From Fusobacteriaceae bacterium (GTDB taxonomy: Bacteria > Fusobacteriota > Fusobacteriia > Fusobacteriales > Fusobacteriaceae): a stretch of DNA of 12,364 nt. A model generated the notes under the pieces. That model ran no database searches. It was not told where the DNA came from and was given only the letters and a program-made list of their open reading frames with translations. Of the stretch, positions 6,527 through 12,364 are shown in pieces. Location of the stretch: the NCBI GenBank assembly GCA_030625925.1, contig DAOUPY010000019.1:1-12364 (forward strand), written 5' to 3'. The translations under genes and the position numbers were made by a program. The number at the start of each line of letters is the position of its first letter. The stretch's first letter is position 1.

Positions 6527-9500
6527 TTAATTTTCTTCTACAGTCTTTATATGTAAATCTTCGTATTCATGGAATCCTGTCCCTGCTGGTATTCTCTTAC
6601 CAATGATTACGTTTTCCTTCAATCCTTCTAAGTAATCTTCCTTACCTTCAATTGCTGCATTTGAAAGTACCTTAGTAGTTTCCTGGAATGATGCCGCTGA
6701 GATGAAACTATCAGTATTTACTGCTGCCTTGGTGATACCTTGGATTACACATTTATACTCTATTTCCTGCTTCCCAGCTTTTCTAAGTACACTATTTTCA
6801 AGGTCTGCCGTTCTCTTTTCGATAACTTCTTCCTCTAAGAATAATGAACCTCCAGCTTTTAAGATTATTACTTTCTTGAACATCTGCTTAACAATGATCT
6901 CGATATGCTTATCGTTTACCGAAACTCCTTGATCTCTGTATACTTGCTGTACAGATTCCAGGATAAATTGCTCTGCTTCTACTAAACCTTTGATCTCAAG
7001 TACGTCATGTGGTGAAATAACACCTTCAATCAACTTGTCTCCGGCTTTTACTATCATTCCATCGGTAACAATTAAATGTTCTCCCATTGGAATCAAGTAT
7101 TCTTTAACTATCTCAGAATCTTCTATAGATCTTACTAAAAGTATTCTCTGACCTTTCTTCTTCTTTCCAGTAACTTCTACCTTACCATCAATTTGAGTTA
7201 AGATAGCTTTACCTTTAGGATTTCTAGCCTCGAATAATTCTTGTACTCTTGGAAGACCACCTGTGATGTCTTTTGTTCCTGATGTTTCTGGGATGATTTT
7301 AGCTACGATGTCTCCTTCGTATACTTTATCTCCCTCTTTCATCAATAAATATGCTCCATATGGAATTACATATTCTGCAACTTTTTCATCCTTAGAGTTA
7401 AATATAATAACTCTTGGGTTGACATCTCCAGTTTCTACTGGTTTGATTGCAAGATATTCAGTAACATCATATTTTTCATCATATATTTCTTTGATAAACA
7501 GTTCTCTATATTCAATTCTACCATCTTTTTCAGCGATAATAGGGATATTGTATGGGTCAAATTCTGTCAGTGTATCTCCATCTTTTACTGTTTGTCCTTC
7601 CTCTACTCTTAGGATTGAACCAGTTGTTACTGTATATTCATATGTTCCAACAATTATCTTAGAACCTTGAGAAACTACTTGTAATTCATTAGTTTCCTTA
7701 TTCAATAGAGTTCTAATTTCTTGGAATTCTACAACTCCATCGTTTTCTGCTTTGATAGTGTTTTGAGCGATCGATGTAGATGCAACTCCTCCTGTATGGA
7801 AAGTTCTCATTGTAAGCTGTGTACCAGGTTCTCCGATAGACTGGGCTGCGATTACTCCTACAGCTTCTCCTAACAGGATATCTCTATGGTTAGATAAATC
7901 TCTACCATAACACTTTCTACAAACTCCCTTTTCAAGAGCACATGTCAATGGAGATCTGATCTTAACCGATCTAACACCTTTATCTACGATAATTTGTGCT
8001 ACCTTCTCATCCATCATTGTACCTCTAGGGTATAATAATTCATCGTTATGATAAAGATCTATCGCTATTACTCTACCTAAAATTCTTTCATGCAGGTATT
8101 CAATGATCTTACCTTCTGAAATCAGGTTTGCAACTTCGATGTTTTCATGAGTTTTACAGTCGTCTTCATTTACAATAACTTCATGTGATATATCTACTAA
8201 TCTTCTTGTTAAGTAACCTGAGTCAGCTGTTCTCAGAGCCGTATCTGCCAGTCCTTTTCTTGCTCCATGTGATGACATGAAGAATTCCATTACTGTCAGT
8301 CCCTCTCTAAAGTTGGCTTTGATAGGTACTTCGATGATCTTACCAGTTGTGTCAGCCATTAGTCCTCTCATGGCAGCTAGTTGTCTCATCTGTGCGATGG
8401 AACCTCTGGCACCTGAGTTGGCCATCATGTTTACCGGATTAAAGTCATCTAGACCATTCATCATCTCTGTAGTTACATCTTCGGTAGCCTGTGACCAGAT
8501 TGCAACTGTTCTTCTATATCTTTCTTCATTGATGATCTCACCACTTTTATAATCTATATTGATTTGTGCTACTGCTTCATCGGCTTTTGCTAAGATAGCT
8601 TTTTTAGTTTCAGGAATCGTCATATCCTCTATTCCTACAGTTATTCCTGCTAAACATGCATAGTGGAAACCAAAGTCTTTGATATCATTGATCAACTTAG
8701 CTGTGATAGTGAATCCTTGATTTTTAAATAAATCTGTAATCAATTCTTTTAACTGCTTCTTACCAAATGTTACATCATATCTCTTAGCTTCATGTGGTAA
8801 TAGTGCATTGAATAAAAGTCTTCCCACAGTTGTAGTTACCATCTTTTTATCTTCACCTTCACCCATTCTTACATTAACAAGTGCGTGAGTTTCGACGATA
8901 TTATTCTGGTAAGCTGTGATAGCCTGGTTCTTATTTGAGAAGTTCATTCCTTCCCCTTTAGCACCTGGTTTTTCTTTGGTCATATAGAAACAACCCATTA
9001 CCATATCTTGAGATGGTACAGCTATAGGTTCACCATTTGATAGTGCTATAATATTATTTGAAGCCATCATAAGAGTTTTCGCTTCCATGATAGATTCAGG
9101 TGATAATACTAAATGTACTGCCATTTGGTCTCCATCGAAGTCAGCATTGAATGCTGCACATGACAATGGATGTAATCTGATTGCCTTACCTTCAATTAAT
9201 ACTGGTTGGAAAGCTTGGATAGATAATCTATGCAGTGTTGGGGCTCTGTTCAATAATACTGGATGATCAGCGATTACATCTTCAATTACTTCCCATACAC
9301 AGTCATCTGCATCTTCTACTAATTTCTTAGCAGTCTTAATAGTTCCAGCTATCTCTCTTTTTACTAATTCTCTCATTATAAATGGCTTGTATAGTTCGAG
9401 TGCCATCTTCTTAGGAATTCCACATTCATGTAGTTTTAACGTTGGTCCTACTACGATTACCGATCTTGCTGAGTAGTCCACACGTTTTCCTAATAAGTTT

Positions 9501-10486
9501 TGTCTGAATCTTCCCTGCTTACCTTTAAGCATATCTGATAATGACTTTAACTCTCTATTATTTTGAGCTACTACTGGTTTACCTCTTCTACCGTTGTCGA
9601 TAAGGGCATCCACAGCTTCCTGCAGCATTCTTTTTTCATTTTTTACTACGATTTCAGGTGCACCGATATCGAGTAATTTCTTCAATCTGTTATTTCTGTT
9701 GATTACTCTTCTATACAGGTCATTTAAGTCTGAAGTAGCAAATCTTCCACCATCTAATTGTACCATTGGTCTAAGATCAGCAGGAATGATAGGAACACTC
9801 TTAAGTATCATCCAAGCAGGACTATTTTTAGAAGATAATAAGTCTCTTACAACCTTTAATCTCTTCACTAATTTTTTTCTTTTTTGAGCAGAAGTAACCT
9901 CTTCAAAATCCTTCTCTAATTCTTTAGATAATTTTTTAAGATCAATTCTTTCCAATAATTTTAATATTCCTTCAGCACCCATCTTAGCTTCAAAAGCTTT
10001 TCCGTGCTGCTGTCTGAATAATTTATATTCTCTCTCAGTTAATATCTTTCCAACTTCTAAACCAGTATCAGCAGGGCTTAATACTAAGTATCTAGCAAAG
10101 TAAAGTACCGATTCTAATTCCTTTGGAGATATACCGATTAAAAGAGCCATCTTATTAGGAGTTCCCTTAGAGTACCAGATATGTGCTACTGGTGCTGCTA
10201 ATTGAATATGTCCCATTCTTTCTCTTCTTACCTTTGATTTAGTTACTTCAACCCCACACTTTTCACATACAAGACCTTTGTATCTCATTCTCTTGTATTT
10301 TCCACAAGCACATTCCCAGTCCTTTGTTGGTCCGAATATTCTTTCACAGAATAAACCATCAAATTCAGGATTTAACGTTCTATAGTTTATTGTTTCTGGT
10401 TTTGTTACCTCTCCAAATGACCACTCCTGGATCTTCTCTGGGGATGCAAGTTTAATTCTAATTTTTTCGAAGTTTTTTATACCCAT
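6527..10486 (-). CDS. rpoC: DNA-directed RNA polymerase subunit beta'
   Basis: Catalytic beta' subunit of the core polymerase, 1319 residues, full length for a lineage without large insertions. The N-terminal zinc-binding motif is C59, C61, C74, C77. The Mg2+ active-site signature NADFDGD spans 447-453, with D449, D451 and D453 as ligands. The second zinc site has C777, C849, C856 and C859, spaced as in E. coli C814/C888/C895/C898. [16 protein letters not shown] (885 onward, with M893, R894 and H897) is the trigger-loop segment, and the C terminus carries the sandwich-barrel and omega-binding region. AAGGAGG lies 12 nt before ATG 10486, longer than usual, and the spacer contains the small palindrome CTATTTAATAG (10489-10499). 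No in-frame start lies closer to the AGGAGG. The gene is downstream of rpoB in the same transcript and ends in a hairpin. Confidence 0.99.
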   Translation of the reverse strand: MGIKNFEKIRIKLASPEKIQEWSFGEVTKPETINYRTLNPEFDGLFCERIFGPTKDWECACGKYKRMRYKGLVCEKCGVEVTKSKVRRERMGHIQLAAPVAHIWYSKGTPNKMALLIGISPKELESVLYFARYLVLSPADTGLEVGKILTEREYKLFRQQHGKAFEAKMGAEGILKLLERIDLKKLSKELEKDFEEVTSAQKRKKLVKRLKVVRDLLSSKNSPAWMILKSVPIIPADLRPMVQLDGGRFATSDLNDLYRRVINRNNRLKKLLDIGAPEIVVKNEKRMLQEAVDALIDNGRRGKPVVAQNNRELKSLSDMLKGKQGRFRQNLLGKRVDYSARSVIVVGPTLKLHECGIPKKMALELYKPFIMRELVKREIAGTIKTAKKLVEDADDCVWEVIEDVIADHPVLLNRAPTLHRLSIQAFQPVLIEGKAIRLHPLSCAAFNADFDGDQMAVHLVLSPESIMEAKTLMMASNNIIALSNGEPIAVPSQDMVMGCFYMTKEKPGAKGEGMNFSNKNQAITAYQNNIVETHALVNVRMGEGEDKKMVTTTVGRLLFNALLPHEAKRYDVTFGKKQLKELITDLFKNQGFTITAKLINDIKDFGFHYACLAGITVGIEDMTIPETKKAILAKADEAVAQINIDYKSGEIINEERYRRTVAIWSQATEDVTTEMMNGLDDFNPVNMMANSGARGSIAQMRQLAAMRGLMADTTGKIIEVPIKANFREGLTVMEFFMSSHGARKGLADTALRTADSGYLTRRLVDISHEVIVNEDDCKTHENIEVANLISEGKIIEYLHERILGRVIAIDLYHNDELLYPRGTMMDEKVAQIIVDKGVRSVKIRSPLTCALEKGVCRKCYGRDLSNHRDILLGEAVGVIAAQSIGEPGTQLTMRTFHTGGVASTSIAQNTIKAENDGVVEFQEIRTLLNKETNELQVVSQGSKIIVGTYEYTVTTGSILRVEEGQTVKDGDTLTEFDPYNIPIIAEKDGRIEYRELFIKEIYDEKYDVTEYLAIKPVETGDVNPRVIIFNSKDEKVAEYVIPYGAYLLMKEGDKVYEGDIVAKIIPETSGTKDITGGLPRVQELFEARNPKGKAILTQIDGKVEVTGKKKKGQRILLVRSIEDSEIVKEYLIPMGEHLIVTDGMIVKAGDKLIEGVISPHDVLEIKGLVEAEQFILESVQQVYRDQGVSVNDKHIEIIVKQMFKKVIILKAGGSLFLEEEVIEKRTADLENSVLRKAGKQEIEYKCVIQGITKAAVNTDSFISAASFQETTKVLSNAAIEGKEDYLEGLKENVIIGKRIPAGTGFHEYEDLHIKTVEEN

Positions 10487-10548
10487 ACTATTAAATAGCC
10501 TCCTTAATTAAATCTTTTCAAAAATAAGCTTTTTATAAGGGAAGGTTT

Positions 10549-10576
10549 CAGTGCGAAAATTAAAATTTCCACACTG
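10549..10576 (-). ncRNA. Intercistronic rpoB-rpoC hairpin, possible processing site
   Basis: On the minus strand CAGTGTGGAAA, a 6-nt loop and TTTTCGCACTG form an 11-pair stem with two G-U pairs. No U-run follows, so it is not a normal terminator. Its place in the 126-nt rpoB-rpoC gap suggests RNA processing, a stability element or attenuation; this is inference. Confidence 0.5.
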
Positions 10577-10605
10577 TATTCTTGTTCTAACCCTATCTAT
10601 ATTTT

Positions 10606-10620
10606 CAAACTACTAGTTTG
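10606..10620. repeat. 15-bp palindrome covering the rpoB stop codon
   Basis: CAAACTA-C-TAGTTTG is perfectly symmetric around one base and includes the rpoB stop (10613-10615). On the minus strand it is followed by AAAATATAG, not a U-run. It could fold as a short hairpin in the mRNA, but translation through the stop would normally melt it. Confidence 0.45.
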
Positions 10621-12364
10621 ATTTATCTTCTTCTTTTAAGTCAGCCAATGAGAATTCAGTAATGATCTCCTCTTTTGCTAAGTCACTTGAAACATCTATT
10701 ACGTCACCTTCGGTATCAAACAATTCAATATCCAATGCTAAAGCTTGGAATTCTTTTAATAATACTTTAAATGATTCTGGTAAACTTGGTTCTGGCATCT
10801 CTTCACCTTTAACGATAGCTTCATAGGTCTTAGTTCTACCCATAACGTCATCTGATTTTACCGTTAACATCTCTTGCAAGATGCTAGAAGCTCCATATGC
10901 TTCAAGTGCCCAAACTTCCATCTCTCCTAGTCTTTGCCCACCAAATTGTGCTTTTCCACCTAGTGGCTGCTGAGTTACCAATGAGTATGGTCCAATTGCT
11001 CTAGCATGCATCTTATCTTCAACCAAATGGTGAAGTTTAAGGATATACATACGTCCAACAGTTACAGGATTATCAAATGCTTCTCCTGTTCTTCCATCTA
11101 TTAAGTTTACCTTACCAGATCTATCGAAACCAGCTTCCTCTAGGTAATTTTTTATAGTTGCCTCATGTCCACCAGACTCTTTGTCTCCACTATCAAATAC
11201 TGGAGTTTCGATGTATACACCGTCGTCTCCATCTTCATCTTTCATAAATCCAAGAGCTAGTCCTAAATGTACCTCTAGTACTTGCCCGATATTCATCCGT
11301 GATGGTACCCCTAGTGGGTTAAGTACGATATCAACATGTGTTCCATCCTCTAAGAATGGCATATCTTCTGCAGGTAAGACTCTCGAAATTACCCCTTTAT
11401 TTCCATGACGTCCAGAGATTTTATCTCCTACGTTTATCTTTCTCTTTTCAGCGATAAATATTCTGATAGATCTATTGATCCCAGCCTTTAATTCATCTCC
11501 ATTTTCTCTAGCTAATTCCAAGATCTCTACTACTGTACCTTTAGAACCGTGAGGCATTTTTAATGATGTATCTCTTACGTCTCTGGCTTTTTCACCAAAG
11601 ATAGCTCTGAGTAATTTTTCTTCTGCAGGTGGTTCAGTCTCTCCTTTTGGAGTAGTCTTTCCTACCAAGATATCTCCTGGTCCTACTTTTGCTCCGACTC
11701 TTATGATTCCTCTTTCATCCAGGTTTCTAAGAGCTTCATCTCCTACATTAGGGATCTCTCTAGTTATCTCTTCATCTCCTAACTTAGTAGATCTAGCATC
11801 TACTTCATACTCTTCTATATGAAGTGAAGTAAATACATCTTCCTTTCTAAGTCTGTCAGATATCAAGATTCCATCCTCGAAGTTATATCCTTCCCAAGGC
11901 ATGAATGCCATCAAGATATTTCTTCCAAGTGCTAAGTCTCCACCCTTTGTAGATGGACCATCTGCTAAGATAGTTCCCACTTCTACTTTTTGACCCATGT
12001 TTACTAATGGTGTTTGATGTAAACACATAGCTTGGTTAGATCTTTCAAAGTTTAACATTTTATATACGTGGTCTTTAGATCCACTCTTTGTTTTTTCAGT
12101 TATTATTATCTTGCTGGCGTCTAAACTAGTTACCTCACCAGTTGTTCTAGAAACAACAACGGCTCCTGAATCTACTGCTACCTTTCTCGCAAGACCAGTT
12201 CCAACAAATGGAGCTTCTCCTCTAAGTAAAGGTACTGCTTGTCTTTGCATGTTTGATCCCATTAATGCTCTATTGGCATCATCATGCTCTAAGAAAGGAA
12301 TTAATCCAGCTGATACAGATACTACCTGCTTAGGAGATACATCTAAATAATCTATCTTTTTACC
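10613..12364 (-). CDS. rpoB: DNA-directed RNA polymerase subunit beta, 5' end cut by the window edge
   Basis: C-terminal half of the beta subunit. The frame is open from the right edge through 583 residues to a TAG at 10613. It starts within the stretch aligning to about residue 650 of E. coli beta ([19 protein letters not shown]), so internal Met codons such as the one at 12262 are not starts. Visible landmarks: [57 protein letters not shown] with the two active-site Lys residues (K1065 and K1073 in E. coli); the flap-to-clamp segment [32 protein letters not shown] with the His equivalent to H1237; and the C-terminal [18 protein letters not shown] clamp. The large proteobacterial insertion before the GDK motif is absent. 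The rifampicin-binding cluster lies upstream of the window. The chain ends in an acidic and Lys-rich tail. rpoC follows after 126 nt in the same direction. Confidence 0.99.
   Translation of the reverse strand, partial: GKKIDYLDVSPKQVVSVSAGLIPFLEHDDANRALMGSNMQRQAVPLLRGEAPFVGTGLARKVAVDSGAVVVSRTTGEVTSLDASKIIITEKTKSGSKDHVYKMLNFERSNQAMCLHQTPLVNMGQKVEVGTILADGPSTKGGDLALGRNILMAFMPWEGYNFEDGILISDRLRKEDVFTSLHIEEYEVDARSTKLGDEEITREIPNVGDEALRNLDERGIIRVGAKVGPGDILVGKTTPKGETEPPAEEKLLRAIFGEKARDVRDTSLKMPHGSKGTVVEILELARENGDELKAGINRSIRIFIAEKRKINVGDKISGRHGNKGVISRVLPAEDMPFLEDGTHVDIVLNPLGVPSRMNIGQVLEVHLGLALGFMKDEDGDDGVYIETPVFDSGDKESGGHEATIKNYLEEAGFDRSGKVNLIDGRTGEAFDNPVTVGRMYILKLHHLVEDKMHARAIGPYSLVTQQPLGGKAQFGGQRLGEMEVWALEAYGASSILQEMLTVKSDDVMGRTKTYEAIVKGEEMPEPSLPESFKVLLKEFQALALDIELFDTEGDVIDVSSDLAKEEIITEFSLADLKEEDKSN

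Noticed and set aside
7263..7670. 135-codon plus-strand open frame inside rpoC
   Set aside because: It is antisense to a continuous, well-conserved rpoC frame, has no ribosome site or family resemblance, and is a codon-bias shadow. The same applies to the other plus-strand frames within rpoB, rpoC, hppA, apbE and dnaG.
10613..12262. Reading rpoB as a short gene starting at Met 12262
   Set aside because: The frame continues without a stop to the window edge and encodes conserved beta-subunit sequence upstream of that Met, so the gene is truncated by the window and not short.
1..12364. CRISPR array, prophage, insertion sequence, tRNA or rRNA
   Set aside because: No regularly spaced repeats, transposase or integrase motifs, terminal inverted repeats flanking a gene, or RNA gene signatures were seen. 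The window is a housekeeping region.

Overview
The window is AT-rich, and every gene I can support lies on the minus strand, so transcription runs from high to low coordinates. The proteins are bacterial housekeeping types: RNA polymerase subunits without the long proteobacterial beta insertion, a 185-residue guanylate kinase followed by a 69-residue omega subunit, a Na+-type membrane pyrophosphatase, and an AGA- and A/T-rich codon style. Together these suggest a member of the Fusobacteriota, perhaps from the marine or anaerobic Ilyobacter/Propionigenium/Psychrilyobacter side. That assignment is inference from protein character, not a database match.

Layout in the direction of transcription: (1) The 3' part of rpoB enters at the right edge (12364-10613). 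After a 126-nt intercistronic gap with a stable hairpin comes complete rpoC (10486-6527), which ends in a hairpin directly after its stop. (2) A 160-nt gap holds a REP-like palindromic scrap. It is followed by a compact operon of gmk (6366-5809), rpoZ (5792-5583) and apbE (5581-4595), with rpoZ and apbE one base apart and an intrinsic terminator right after apbE. (3) A lone type IV pilin-like gene (4418-3942) sits between two 33-bp direct repeats. Each repeat is a terminator hairpin, and one contains the apbE stop codon. (4) hppA, a Na+-type, K+-dependent pyrophosphatase (3723-1702), has its own promoter and a 5' leader of roughly 90 nt. Its 3' end carries three consecutive palindromes. (5) dnaG (1510 to the left edge, 3' end cut off) has a clear TTGAAA-N17-TATACT promoter.

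Functionally, the window supplies the transcription core (beta, beta', omega), GMP phosphorylation for nucleotide supply, and primase for replication. It also supplies two proteins of ion-linked energy metabolism: the PPi-driven Na+ pump, and the flavin transferase that typically matures RNF/NQR-type Na+ pumps. I see no phage, IS, CRISPR, tRNA or rRNA, and no obvious novel multi-gene system. The interesting material is in the small regulatory and repeat structures between genes and in the local gene order. No gene-free stretch exceeds 300 bases.
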